64,000 nt of DNA, taken from the NCBI GenBank assembly GCA_021527695.1, contig JAKFAO010000006.1:1178001-1242000 (forward strand), given 5' to 3'. The stretch comes from Naematelia aurantialba (Eukaryota; Basidiomycota; Tremellomycetes; Tremellales; Naemateliaceae). Of the stretch, positions 35,812 through 48,300 are shown piece by piece; the stretch's first letter is position 1; the number at the start of each line of letters is the position of its first letter. The translations under genes were made by a program, and so were the position numbers. The notes beneath the pieces are model-generated. The model was not told the DNA's origin and made no database searches. It was given only the letters and a program-made list of their open reading frames with translations.

Positions 35812-37720
35812 TTAGAGGTTGGCAGTCTTCTTGGCGACGTTGGTTTGAGGCCAGTTGCTGCGCGAATTTGTTAGCACATGGTTCGCTGTCGCCTGTGACG
35901 AGAGGAGGACATATGGCGAGGGGAGACACTCACTAGTCGTCGTTGGACCGCTTGAATCCGTATCTGGCAGTGTATCCATCCATCCCCTTAGGTCCCCTCG
36001 ATCCGTAAGGATACGGCTCTACTGCCGGCTTCTCGCCTGAAGGGATCATCAAGTCAGCCATCAATGTCCGTTTGACCCGCCGCCGACCGCTATTTGGCAT
36101 TCATGTTCCACTCACCGTCTTTGCCGTCAATCCAGTGCAGAATGGGGGTGAAGATTTTCCAGGCGGCATCCAACTCGTCATCTCGCACAAAGTTTGAATG
36201 GTCGCCCTTGAGCGCGTCCAAGATCAGAGCCTCGTACGCCTGTGGGATGCGGGCCTCGGTAAATCGCTTGCTGTATGTCAAGTCGAGCTCCACGGGCACG
36301 GCGCGAGTTTGGAATCCGGGTAACTTTGAGTTAAGCTTCATGTAAACGGCTTCTGAAGGCTGGATTCGCAGGACGAGCTCGTCGCGGCCAATGTCATTGA
36401 AGATACCCGACGTGGCGTCTTTGTACTGTATGCGAACCTCTACTTTGGACTCATTGAGAGCTGCATAGAAGACATCAGTATATATTCACCAGTCACATAT
36501 GGAGAAGGGACGCACCTTTGCCTGCCTTCATGATGAATGGAACGCCCTCCCAACGCGGGTTGTTGACCCAGAGGACCATGGCGGCAAACGTAGGGCTGAC
36601 AGAGTCTTTCGGGACAGTGTCATCGTCCTTGTACCCTGGTTTGTCACCGCTGGCAGCATATTGACCGAGCAGAACGTCTTCTCGCTTGATTGGGGGAATA
36701 CAGCGAAGAACTTTGACCTATAAAGTCATCAGCTTGTCTCAGGGTATCGGCTACGCCTAAATACCTTCTCGTCCCGGATGTCCTCGGCGGAGAAAGAAAC
36801 AGGGCGCTCCATAGCGAGTACCGACAAAGTTTGCATGAGATCTGCAGAGTGAGCTGAACACCGAGAACGACGGAAGAATAGACGTACGGTTCTGGCAGAC
36901 ATCGCGGATGATTCCAAACTCGTCAAAGTATCCTCCACGTCCCTCGGTTCCAAACGGCTCCTTGAACGTGATCTGGACGTTGCTGATAAAGTTGCGGTTG
37001 AAGGAAGCGTCCAGTACGACGTTGCCAAACCGCATGACCAACATGTTTTTAATCATCTCTTTGCCAAGATAATGGTCGATTCGGTAAGTCTCGTTCTCGG
37101 CCCACTGATCTTTGAGTGCCGACATCATTTCGCGACATGATTCAAGGTCTTTGCCGAATGGCTTTTCGATGATGATACGATTGATGCCGTTCTTTGAGTG
37201 GCAGTTCTTCTTGAGACCTTCCGCAACGACAGTGAAGACCGAAGGGGGGAGCGCCATGTAGAAGACTCGGTTCTGATCGCCCTTGTTTTGGCGCTGACCC
37301 TCGATCTCCTCGATGTGCTTCAACAGTTCCTGGAATCCAGAATCCTCGTCGTAGGGACCAGATACGTAAGTCGAGATCTTCTTGAACTCTTCGACCTTCG
37401 AGTCGAAGTCCTTCGCCAATTCCTCGTCATCCTCATCCTTCTTCAGGTACTGCGTCTGACGCTTATGGAATTCCTGCTCGTCCATCTCTGCCGCTGTCAG
37501 CACCGGCAAAAGAGGAGAACTCACTTGTTCGGGCGTATCCCACGATGTGTACATCCTTCGGAAGGAATCCTTGCTGGAAGAGCGCAAACAAAGCAGGAAA
37601 CGTTTTCTTCTTCGCCAGATCGCCAGACGCTCCCAACACGACGATCACCGTCTCATCCTTCAGCGCCTCTCCACTCGTCTCCATCGACGGGATCGATCCC
37701 CGACTTGCATGCGTGGACAT
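35812..37720 (-). CDS. ZWF1: Glucose-6-phosphate 1-dehydrogenase
   Basis: First enzyme of the oxidative pentose phosphate pathway, making NADPH in the cytosol. The start is ATG at 37718-37720. Exon 1 carries the NADP-binding loop [20 protein letters not shown] and IVGYART. The next exon has [27 protein letters not shown], the active-site [10 protein letters not shown] and [16 protein letters not shown] spliced to [13 protein letters not shown]. Further exons give [75 protein letters not shown] and [12 protein letters not shown]. The last small exons give [14 protein letters not shown] and [15 protein letters not shown], with TAA at 35812-35814. All catalytic segments are intact and the length fits. 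About eight exons. Confidence 0.97.
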
Positions 37721-38790
37721 TGTGCTGACGTGATTTCGGGTTCTGGGGGGAACGGCGGCACGTCAGCTACCTTGACCGCGGTTGATAAGAGTATGGTAGC
37801 GATTTGTAAGACAAGGTAGAGGACAGGGCAGATACGGGTGAATAACTCGGCACAGCAGGTTCCGAGTGCATAAGAGCTCCATGAGGTACCACGATCCATG
37901 CTATCCCCGACGCCCATGCGACGACTCATCTGTATTCACAAGCGCTGTCTGCCAAATCCGCTGCGATGAGAATTTGGCACAACACTCACCGGACAGGGCG
38001 TATCGTTCGTGGTCAGCTCCGGAGCGGGTGCGTGAGCCTGTCGTCGTCTTCAAGACCTGTGTTAAGAATCACCGTTTAGTTGATAGGCAAATGACAGGAG
38101 TAACAGATATATGGGACGAAACGGGATATAGATGGAGGAATAGGTGGAGGGGAGAATAGGTGGAGGGACGGTCGGCCGGCAGAGTTGAGCGGCTTTCTCG
38201 GGAAGTTATGTCAATGTGAAAACGCACCTGTTGGTTCAGTGATGCTTTGGGAGAAGCAGCGAGCTGCGTTGAGCCAGGTTGGAACGAGTCGTCTTGGAAG
38301 CAATTTCTAGACTAACAACGTTGTTATGGGACGGTATCAATGGATGATTGTTCACCAAATGACGACTGGCCCTCTGGGCGGTTGTCCATTGCACTGCGGC
38401 GGCCCGATGAAGCCCGGTTGTTCCCCCAACCTGACGTGGCTTTTCTGCCTGGCTTCAAGTCCGCGCCGGCTTAAAGCTGACAGAGTGAAGAGGGAATTGC
38501 TCTTCCGTCTTGCACACGAGAACTAATGTTCTTATGGGAAATGTACGCTTCCACATGCGATTGTCTGGCAGAGAAGATGCCACCGTCATTCACCTGATGT
38601 CTTCCTTCTTTCCTTGTCTTCTGCACTTCTTTCCTTCTCTCCTTCTTTCTTTCTCTCCTTCTCTCCTTCTCTCCTTCTCTCGCCCTCTCCCTCTCTTCTT
38701 CTCCCCCTTCCTCAATTTTTCTCATTTCTCCTTCTTGTTCAGTTCAGACATCCCTCAACCCACTTGTGTACAGATTCCATCGAGACAGAC
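37721..38790. promoter_or_regulatory. Divergent intergenic region ZWF1 / RasGAP gene with CT-rich tract
   Basis: A 1,070 bp region between divergent starts. It contains a long pyrimidine tract at about 38608-38735 made of CCTTCTTTCTTTC/TCTCCTTCTC units, ending about 55 bp before the RasGAP ATG. The ZWF1 side (37721-38300) may hold a spliced leader intron but no coding exon is evident. No other gene is supported. Confidence 0.45.
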
Positions 38791-41700
38791 ATGACCGATT
38801 CAATCTATACAGTCTCAGTCAACTATGTCATCGGGCCGTCAGCCGCGGCTGTCATTGAAGTCCTCGGCCTCACAGCGGCAGAAGAGAGAAGCAGAGAAAA
38901 GGAGAGAGTCAGTCCCGTAAAGTCCCAGGACCCCATCTGATATCCCAACTCAGGGACAAGATGAGGGCGAACTGGAATCACTGCAGACGCCTGGTTCGGA
39001 GATAGCGCGCGCGGGTCCGCCCTCCAATATAACACAATCATCGACCTCTTTAAGACGGCCGAAAGTTGGGGTCCATTCAATTCAAGCATTTTTCGAAGAC
39101 GAAAATATAGCAGAGTTACCTCATGCGTATTTGAATACAGTAATCGACGATCTCCTGTTGGAAGAGAGAGAGGAACAGAGGGAGAAACTGCAGCAGAAAT
39201 ATGATTCTCAGAGAGCTACTCTCCGCCGTGAGCACGGTGACCACTGATAGAATCACAGCTGACCCAAAGAAGCATCAGCCTCGACTCCAAACTTCCTTAC
39301 TTCGGAAGCATTATCAGATTCTAGGTATGCTGAAAGCACAATGACCCGGATGCCAAGTATTCCCCAGTGGCGAACCGCAACGCTGGAGTTATCCATATGG
39401 GGTGGTCCAGATGGGGGTACTTTGATTCTTACAGATACAATTGCGGTTGGCTACTGCCCTCTCAGATTAGGAAGACAGCTGACTTTCCTAGGGCCAGTTG
39501 TTTCGACTGGCTATCCCTGATGTTCAGTCACCTCATCCTGCCTGGGAATACACGGACGTTCAACAAGTGCATTTCTCCGTGCTACGGCGATACAATGTTC
39601 TGTCTTTGATACTTCGAACTTCGTCACGGATACCTGGAGCTACCGAGGCGCGGTTTCCTCCATCAACACCCAGTGTCACCCATACCATTCAGACGTTGCC
39701 AGAGAATCAAAGTCCTTTCCTCGTTTCGTCAACGCATTTGAAAGGGCCAAGGCGTCGAAGGTTGACACTTCCGGGGACAACCAGTGCAGTCGACAACCTG
39801 CAAGCTGAAGGTACCTTTGTGCCCACTGAGCCGGCCACTTCAAGCTTGACGAGAGCCTCGCCTGAGTCTAAGTCGGTATCACGAGACCTTAAGCAAGAAC
39901 AACGGGCTATTGTGTTTCTGCAGTTTGGCAACAACAGGGACGCCGTAGAATGGAAAGCTGCACTACAAGCGCTCTCCATACCGTCCTCGGAGACTCGTTC
40001 ACATATCCACCGCCGTTTGGAGATATCTATACTCGATTTACACGAAAAAAATGAAGACCAGCAGCCATCACAGTCACCTGGAGTAAATGATGCGACTTCG
40101 GGAGGAGGTGGCAGTGCTCAAGACACGAACATTAGAGCTCTCCAAAAGAGATCGGCGAAGGGTAAAGCACGGTCTGATCCTCTGGCGCCCAGCGAAAGCA
40201 CCAGGGCGGGATGGAATTGGCGAGAGAAACTATCCATCGAGATGTGGGAACCAATATTAGCTCATCGCTTACGCTATGAGTATGCTGGATCAGACGCCTG
40301 TCTGCCGAACCACATTTGCACTTGCGGAAGAGGTAATGGGCTCTCCATTTTGGAATGAGAAATTCGTCCTCGAGGGACTGCGAGAATTTTCATCCTGCAG
40401 TAGGCATATTGCTCCACGTTTGCCGCTGATTTCCTTAGCTGCCAATGTGTATCGCCTCTCTGGCACTCGAGCAATTCTCTTTGCTGCAGGTGCAGTATCC
40501 CTAATGCCTTCCTTGACCAGTCGAAATGATGAGCGAATTCCAATACACGACATAATGACCAGAAGAAAGATAGGGGAGCTGCGCATGACCGCCTTGTACA
40601 GTGAGACGTCGGGGCGGCACTGGACAGGTCGAACACTCTCCGAAGTACGAGGCGGTCCAGTGGATTTACCTTCGCTAACACCGGCAGTATTTTGAAGGGA
40701 CTGTGGGAGCGAAAGTGTTTTACGAGTTGATCGGAAAAGCGCAGTTCGATCGGATCCCTGAACTGTTCGCTCGGATCGGTATCGCCGAAGGTTGCTTCCT
40801 GACCCAATTGGAAGGTCTATGTAGAGATACCAAGTCTAGTGAGTGGCCCCTAACTGCCGAACTCAAATCTGATGCAGGCTGGTCCACGCTTCTCCGAGGA
40901 AATTCGCCACTGACCAAGATCCTCGAGTCTTCCATGCGTTTGATGTGCCGTGACTTTCTTCACATTTCGCTCGGTTCTACCATTGAACAATGTCACGAGA
41001 ATACCATCGACTTGGACTTCACGCTTGATGATGAGGATTTGCCTGAGACACATCCGAAGAGTTTTCGAGTAATGAAAAACCTTGCATATGACTGCTGGGC
41101 TGATATATATCGTACGTCACAGTCTGTGTTCCTTTCGTACCACCTACTGACAAGAGAAGGGGCACAAGCAGCATTCCCAGAGTCAGTACCTTCTTCCCGC
41201 TTTACCGAAATTGATGCCGTCAGTCCCATGAGGCAAGCATTTCAGTCGATCGTCCGTTGCGTCAAAGAACACCATCAGGAGCGTGAAGTGTGAGTTCTAC
41301 TTGTAGAAGCAAGCACTTAGACGGCAGACGCGAGATCGAGTACAGAGTGATATCATCTATGCTGTTCTTGCGTCTCATTGGACCCGCACTGATGAGTCCG
41401 CATTTGTTTGGACTGGCGGAAGGTGAGTAAATCGTTAATCGTTACGAGTCTGCTCTGAACGGGAAAGGCCTTTCATCTCGTGCCGTCCAACATACCTCGA
41501 AGCTCTTAGCAAAACTCCTGCACGCTCTGGCGTTGTCTGTCAACACCGACAAGGATGTTGCCCGAGAGTCAGGAATGACGCATTTCCTCGACTTTATACT
41601 TGTAGGCGGTCAGAGAAGGATCACCTGACATGAAGGACAACCGCGAACAAATGATGGAATTTCTCAGCGATTGCGCGGTGCGTGCCTTTCTTGATGCATG

Positions 41701-42346
41701 CTGAGAGCTGAAAAGAGTAGACTCCGCTTCAAAGAGACTCCACATGGGAGCCACCCCTCAGAGCGCTGGACACTTTCCTGATTGAGCGGGCGAAAAGCCT
41801 TCGGAAGCCGGCGGGAGATCTGATCTCTATTCCAACAGCGGCTGGACCAATTGACACTGTCACTGACAAGACGATGCTAATGGAAATGTTATGGGCTCAG
41901 CGCCATGATCCTGACAGCGTTGTGTTACCCCGCGTCTTTGAGTCATCGGAATGGGCACTTGAAGAAGCAATGCAAGATTTTGACGCCCTGCTCGCCATAC
42001 ATCATCGGGAGGCGATTGACGACATGAAGAGGGAAAGCGCACGCACCCATGAACTGTAAGTTGCCCCTCGTGCGTTCTTTGGTGACGACGCAGATTGCAG
42101 ACGCCTACTCAGCCGTCCAGGTCGACCGTCGTTATAAATCGCATCCCTGCTACAGAACGACCATCCCTGCTCGAGCGTCTCAAATTACGCAAGTTCACGC
42201 CAGTGTCGAAACAGTCAACTCGGCCATCCCCTCAAGTTTTTGTTTCACCGACCGGACTTCCTTCAACATCGACAGAGGACCCACCAGATCAGAATCGTTC
42301 GCGGTCGGGAGCGAGGCGAGATCGACAATTCACGAAGCCACTCTGA
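38791..42346 (+). CDS. PH-C2-RasGAP GTPase-activating protein (Bud2-like)
   Basis: A Ras-type GAP. Start at ATG 38791 (MTDSIYTVSVNYVIGPSAAA). A coiled segment follows (LLLEEREEQREKLQQKYDSQ). A split PH domain comes next: QWRTATLELSIWGGPDGGTL and its last helix IVFLQFGNNRDAVEWKAALQ, separated by about 100 residues of Ser/Thr-rich insert. A short C2-like part has EEVMGSPFWNEKFVLEGL. The RasGAP domain holds the arginine finger in WSTLLRGNSPLTKIL, the signature MLFLRLIGPALMSPHLFGLA and GLSSRAVQHTSKLLAKLLHA. The C-terminal region ends with a basic tail (SRSGARRDRQFTKPL, TGA ending at 42346). Both GAP-critical arginines are present, so it should be active. PH-C2-RasGAP order resembles Bud2/RASAL. 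About 13 exons; the exon joins near 40233-40275 and 41281-41320 are the least certain. Confidence 0.82.
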
Positions 42347-42620
42347 ATAGAAAGCGTATCGCCAGCACAAAAGTGAGGTAGATGGCGCGACACTGAGAAG
42401 AGCAGCCTTTTTCATGGATATCCGTATCCAGCGGAGTATGGGAGTTATATCAGACCGACTTGCTGGCAAAATGGAAGACCGAACCGCATTTATTGCGGGG
42501 GTGATGTCCAGTAGGGAATTGCCAAGAGATGAAGGAGATAGAGTAGGGGCAGCGAATGTGTCTTGTTTGATGCTGCTCATCATAGTTGTGGTGTACAACA
42601 TTCACCCTCGCGGAGATGCA
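42347..42620. other. Convergent 3' region, RasGAP gene / RCL1
   Basis: 274 bp between converging stop codons; no feature beyond likely 3' UTRs. Confidence 0.35.
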
Positions 42621-44525
42621 TCACGCCATTGCCTTGTTGACGTTACTATAACCCACACCGACACAGCTAACGAGTACCTCTCCCGTTCCGTCTGTCCGCT
42701 CTGGAAGCACGTCGTCGTCATTGTCATCGACGTCCGTCTTGTTGGCTCCAGAGCGCTGCCCCTTGCTCGTTGATATACGGGGAACAGGAGTAATTTTGAA
42801 CTTGACACCAAAGAACAATAGCAAATCCCGCATGAATTGGACGCTGGAGTATCGTGTCAGCGAATGCACACTGGGTTTGTGTATTCGGTGAATGTTGCCC
42901 GCAAGGAGCAAATGAGGAGTAACGGAGGGACCGGAAGGGACAGGGCCAGAAGACCTTGTAGGTCGAGGGGCATGAAAAGGAGAAGAGGATGGCGAATGGA
43001 GAGGGACGACGAGCAGAGGGCTTGAGGGGACTGACGTATGTGCTGTGAGGCTTCCAAACAGGCATTTTCCAACATCCTCTTTACCAAGCACCATGAAGAG
43101 CAGCACCAGCCACTGATGCGCGCTGTCCACACACCCGCCCCGCGAGATCTCTTCAAGCAAGAGCCGCGCTGCGTGCAGGCCGAGATCTTCGGGCGTTTGT
43201 GGAAGATTTGAGGATGCGGACTGCGAGGTCGTGGTGCTCGCAGCGCTGGCGGAGGAGGAGGCGGAGGAAGAAGCGCGGGAGAGGGTTTCGGAGGCATGTA
43301 AGGCGTCTGTTGTGGATTGTGAGACTAGAGTTAGGCCGTATCCAGGTGATCTGACCTTGTCAGCCGTGGAGGGACGTGGCATTCAGAAAGGCCTTGGAGG
43401 GACGTGGTATGCAGCAAAGAGCCTTGGAGGGACGTGGCATTCAGCGGAGAGCCTTGCAGGGACATGGTACGCAGCGAAGAGCCTTGCAGGGACATGGTAT
43501 GCAGCGAAAGGCATGGGCCAGACTACGTACTTGCCTGAATCGTCACCCTTGTACACATCAGTGTAGAGGTAGATGTCGGGGATGTAGCGGTTCAAGACGG
43601 AGCGGGCAGAGTCGACCATGCGATTTGCAAATTGCGGAGAGACACGAGTCGAGTATCTGTAGGGATACAGGTCAGACTGATCCTCCTGGGCAAAGAAAAG
43701 GTGATGCCCTCTACGAGGGAATTCCTGACATGGGAGCCAGGGAAGAGGCTCAACAGAAGGGGGATAGGTTCCACTCACGCGACACCCCTGATCTTGCGGA
43801 TCTTCCCTCTCTCGACAAAGTTCAGCGTCTTCAAATGCCGTACCACAGGCGATTTGAATATGATCTGTCCGCCGCCCAACGGCGCTGCCCCCCTCTTCTT
43901 GATCTGCCGCCTGTCAGCGTTCCGCATATGACACAGCATGAAGCCTCAAAACGTATGCAACGCCTATCCATGAACGCACCTGGAGTTCCAGACCGTCGAT
44001 AATGCCGAACAAATGGAGGTGGGGGAGGGTGACGGTGCGGACCATGTCGACGGTCATGTCCCTGCCTTCTTCGCCTGTGACGCCGTACAGGTTGATGTCA
44101 AATGGTCTCTTACAGAATGGCGCGAGGGGCACAAGCAGCTCGAGGTAGTACCCTATACTCCGGCCGACGTGGCATGTATGTGTAAAGGATCCGCCGGGTA
44201 ACAGCCCAGGATGAAACAGAAACGATGTACCTAAGCCGCAAAAACCTCAGCCGCAACTCGGATTTTATTGACCTGGGAGCCTGAGGACTAGGTCAGACGT
44301 ACCCGTCACGGATATTTCTATCGTACTCCCATTCGTCACCTTCTCGACCAAGCGCAGCAGGTTGATCTCATAGTCCCGCAGACCGACATGCACGTCGTCT
44401 GACCGGATATTGTCGACTCGCAGCGACTTGCCCGAGAGGATGGACAGAAGCAGCCGGTGGCGCAGGTGGTGATGTGTCTGGAAACGCAACAGATCCGACT
44501 TTGGCCGAGCCACTGGAGCTGGCAT
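42621..44525 (-). CDS. RCL1: RNA 3'-terminal phosphate cyclase-like protein, 18S rRNA processing
   Basis: Rcl1 works with Bms1 in the SSU processome, near pre-rRNA cleavage at site A2. Start at ATG 44523-44525. Exon 1 reads LLRFQTHHHLRHRLLLSILS, GKSLRVDNIRSDDVHVGLRD and FEINLLR-like sequence. Next exons give FLFHPGLLPGGSFTHTCHVG, YYLELLVPLAPFCKRPFDIN, MVRTVTLPHLHLFGI, then IKKRGAAPLGGGQIIFKSPV, RKIRGVAYSTRVSPQFANRM and IPDIYLYTDVYKGDDSGK. After the minisatellite intron come SPGYGLTLVSQS, EDLGLHAARLLLEEISRGGC and a final exon with VQFMRDLLLFFGVKFKITPV. The C-terminus carries a basic and acidic tail ending GYSNVNKAMA (TGA 42621-42623). The catalytic His of true RtcA cyclases is not evident, as expected for Rcl1. 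A Ser/Ala-rich insert follows the GLTLVSQS strand. Confidence 0.9.
43351..43530 (-). repeat. RCL1 intron of 180 nt filled by a 30-bp minisatellite
   Basis: Within this intron (donor GTACGT at 43525-43530 on the minus strand, acceptor CAG at 43351-43353) lie five tandem units at 43368-43515: 28, 30, 30, 30 and 30 bp. Each follows the pattern GGAGGGACGTGGYATKCAGC plus about 10 bp. Two units carry GCAGGGACATGG instead. The intron is four times longer than most here, and units 2-5 keep a length divisible by three. Confidence 0.8.
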
Positions 44526-45315
44526 GTCAGGAACAGACTCGACAAGCGCTGTGTGCGATGGACGTGACGGTTTCCTGCAGCTTTGTGTCTACCCAAAGAG
44601 ACAGACAGAGGACAAAAAGTCAATCGTGGTGACTTTTGCTGAGAATCACGTGACTTTTGCCACGTGGTCTAGATTGGCCGGATCTGGTACAGGGTCATCA
44701 TAGGGGGGAAATACCAACAAAACCACGACATACTCGTATACCGCATCTGTCTCCCATCTCCTCGACAGCTGGGGGGGGGATCAACATCTACAGTGACTAC
44801 TTTTTGCTGCAGGCTCTCATCCCTCGTCTCTGGTTAAAGCCCTCATTGTGCTCTACTATCGAAACAAGCTGGCTTGTTTGACGGGTGAATAATCAGAAAG
44901 TGCCGAGCGAACACGTAATCGTGCTTGCCTACTGGTCAGCTCCACGCCGGCGTCGGTGATCCCCCATCACCGAGCAGCAGCGGCAGCAGGCCTTGGCATA
45001 TATACTCCAGAGAATCCTCTCGACGTCCGGAATTGCCAGCTGCATTCCAAGTTGCGACGATTGCACGTTTGCTGCATACCGAGACGGCTGAGTCTTGCGT
45101 GTCACCCCCTCCGTATATTTCGCCGTTGGAGAGTCAATATTGTCACTCCAAGAGGTGAGAGTTGCTTTTTGTAATCACTAGCCAGCTGAGACCAGTCAGC
45201 ATCCGTCAATCCCATCGCGATCTCTCCGGGACTAGCATATGACTACGCTCGTGTAGCGTCCCCACCTTCCCGCTCCCCCGCATTCTCATCCCGTCAAGCC
45301 TGATCAACACCAATC
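44526..45315. promoter_or_regulatory. Divergent promoter RCL1 / ATG26
   Basis: A 790 bp divergent region. The RCL1 side holds a paired E-box element (listed separately). A G8 run lies near 44771-44778. Small open frames (44657-44881, 44925-45158) lack any recognisable domain. No additional gene is supported. Confidence 0.45.
44629..44667. promoter_or_regulatory. Two CACGTG E-boxes with repeated GTGACTTTTGC, upstream of RCL1
   Basis: TCACGTGA at 44646-44653 and CCACGTGG at 44660-44667 are perfect palindromes 14 bp apart. The 11-mer GTGACTTTTGC occurs at 44629-44639 and again at 44650-44660, exactly 21 bp (two helical turns) apart. CACGTG is the site of bHLH factors such as Cbf1. The element lies 104-142 bp upstream of the RCL1 ATG, so it is a credible bHLH-bound promoter element. 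Binding is inference. Confidence 0.5.
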
Positions 45316-48300
45316 ATGCCGTCCATTCCAGCGATCACCCAGCGGCTTGGGAACCTCCTGAACCCCTCATCGTCGAGCCTGTCGTCTTCCAAGTCTGAGA
45401 CACTACCGTCCAAAGCCAGTCCCAGCCTCTTCCGCTCCAAAGCTTCAGAGGCCGAATCGGCCAAGGTGCCCAAATCCAGACAGCGACACACCATTTCAGG
45501 CGTTTGCCAGTCGCAGATTGCGTCGTCTTGCGAGCTCTTTGGCATGCTCAAGGCTTTGGCAGCGGGGGGTAATGATGCTCATGCCGGAACAAATGAAGGA
45601 GACAGCGACGAGGATGAAGAGGCCTGTATCGGCGGGCTGCCACAGCGCACCGAGTCAGCCGCGACTCTCCGGCCCACCGCAAAGACACCCACACAACCGC
45701 AGACTGGCTTCCCCCCTGAGCAGTCAACAGTACCCGACTCGGACCCGATCAGAGGGCGAGAGGAGACTCCCATATCGACCAACATCAGCAACGAGAGTCC
45801 TGTTGATACCGAGGAGAAGAAGCGGAGAGTGCTGCTCAAGTGGGTGGACGATACTATGGGGAAGATGATGCGAGACCGCGAGGCAATAGGGTCCAGATTT
45901 ACTGGTACGTCAAACTGGTTCTTCCCACGGCTGATTTGTTAGCGCTGTCGCTTAGTAACTTTTCTCCCCTCTCGTCCCGGGAAGACGATGCAAAGGCAGG
46001 AGGAGTGTCTCGGAGACATCGACCTGCTCTGCCACACATTTTCCCAGAAAACCCGACTCACTCGTCTCCTGACCAATCTGATACCGAGGAGTCTGATAAC
46101 CCGGAACTTGAACCCCAGACATCGACCAGCGCCGAGGAGTCTCCTGAGACGACGGGCACGGCCATCTCCGCCGACGACTCCAGTACCTTGGCGGAGTCCA
46201 CGAGCGGAGGTCCTGAAATTCAAGACTCAGAGCAGATCTTCTCCGGGAGTCATTTGGGTCCTGTTAGGACGGATGCGGAGAAGCTGAGCGCCATCGTGGA
46301 GGAATTCGGTCCAGTTGACCAGTTGATGGTCAACGCGGATGATAGTCCATCCGAGCCCGAGCGTCTCCTAGCAGAGAGCAAGGGTAGTTTATTCAAGTGA
46401 GTTGCCCCTTTGCTCGATAGCATCTGACTGACGGTTACAGGGGTATAATGATGGTTGTGAGGCGATCATTGTTGACGTCATGTACTGTACTGATAGCAAC
46501 AGGGCAATCTCCATCTAACAACCCATCGCCTGCTGTTCCATGCTGTGTTGCCTCCCGACGCTGCCTTTACTGCCCCCTCTGAGGCGTCTGCGATGGGCAA
46601 CGATCTGTCTTTCTCTTCTGTTGCCCACCAATCTGACGTTCTCCAAGCCGGTCCCGTCACGCTCCACCGCAATGCAGCTCTTCGCCCACCACGCAGAGTA
46701 TGGATGGAGCTTAGCGCTGAGATGGTCACCACTTACCCGAGTGGAGACGAGGCAGGTAGAGTACGGCCCCTCAGATGTCTGCTTCGTAAGTCTGGACGCT
46801 TTTGCGGTGCTGACGGCAGTATCCTCTATCCGTCGAATGGAGCCATTGGATCTGGAACGACCGTGCGATTTTCATGTCACATACGAGACTCCCGACGGTC
46901 CTCGCGTCACATTTTTCAGTGTCGATACCGAGCAGTCTGCGATTGCATGGCGACGGCAATTTGAAGCCGCGCTCTTCCGCCATGCACGTGTTCGGTGGCG
47001 CGAGAACGAAGCGGCAAAACATGGAGTGGATAACGAATCCGTTGCTGGCTTCCCGAATGGGGAGCAGTGGTCGATGATGCGCTGCTGCCTCCCCCTCGAC
47101 CGGGTGAACCTCAAAGGTGTCGTGAACTACCACTCGTTCGCTACTCTGGTGGGCTTGGAGGTCGAGCTTTCTGATGGTGAGACCGTTGACTGGCATCCTG
47201 AACGGATTGCCCAAGGCGATTTTATGTCCAGCCTCGAAGGAGACAAGACATACTCGTCCAAGAGGATCCCTAAGCTACGTACGGGGTCCGACTCGCTTCG
47301 ACGAACGCTCGATGATCGACCGCTGAGAAGATTGTCTCTGAAGCCTGGTTTGGGCTTCTTAGGCCGTTCGCCATCTGCCAGAGGCACCCGCGATGCTTCA
47401 CCCGATAGGCAAAACACTTCATCACCCAGATCTTCATCACCCAGATCTTCGTCACCATTTTTTGACGCTTCACCTGTGGCTCGGGACTCCACCAAATCTC
47501 CTGTGACAAAAGGAACCCGTTATCTCGACTCGACACTACCCTCTCACTTGATAAGACCATCACTGGCGAATCCGATAGCTTCCACAGGTCTCGATCCCAC
47601 GCCCTTTAGGAACGGAGATGAGGTTGGACGGGTGTTTGATTTCAACGTGGCTGTCCTGCAGGAGCAGACTTGGTTCGCAACGGCTCTTGAGGCGGCGGTG
47701 AAAGCGTCTGCGCTTAGGAAATATAAAGACGGGGTGAAGCGCCCGAAGATGGTGCTCAACATTGGCGGATACGACTGTTTGGCAACGGACGACGAATCGG
47801 GCATGCCAGCGGGTGTTCGCGACGAGGCAAATTCTGCAGAGACATTGGACCTCGAAGAAGACGAAGAGATGGAAAAGAACAGTGTATCGGTTCAGCTAAG
47901 GAAGGAACAAACAGCAGCGATGGCAGCCCGGCTCTTTGGGTTGAAAGAGGACGAGGGAATCTGGAGTGAGTAGCTGCGGAGCACTCCAAGTGGTGCCACA
48001 CTGATATGCTTAGTCAAGCGGTGTTATGTCTCGCAGGGGCTGGTACCTGCCCGAGGGCACATAATCCTCACTCCCAGGTATATCTGTTTTTGGCGTAGGG
48101 CTGCGGTCGGAGCCGATATCAAATTCCGGTTCAAATGTAGCGACATCAAGGGCGCAGATGAAGTCGCTGGCATACGTCCGGCGTTCCATGGGATGGCACT
48201 ACACATTAACGGGCACCACGATATCACATTCGAATTTTGGCAGAAAGCTGCAAGAGACGAAGTCTTGTCACGCATCCGCCTGTTGGCAAGTTCATCCACC

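Noticed and set aside
43376..44002. Plus-strand frame of 208 codons with Arg/Gly repeats
   Set aside because: It reads through the minisatellite of the RCL1 intron and antisense RCL1 exons; no independent support.
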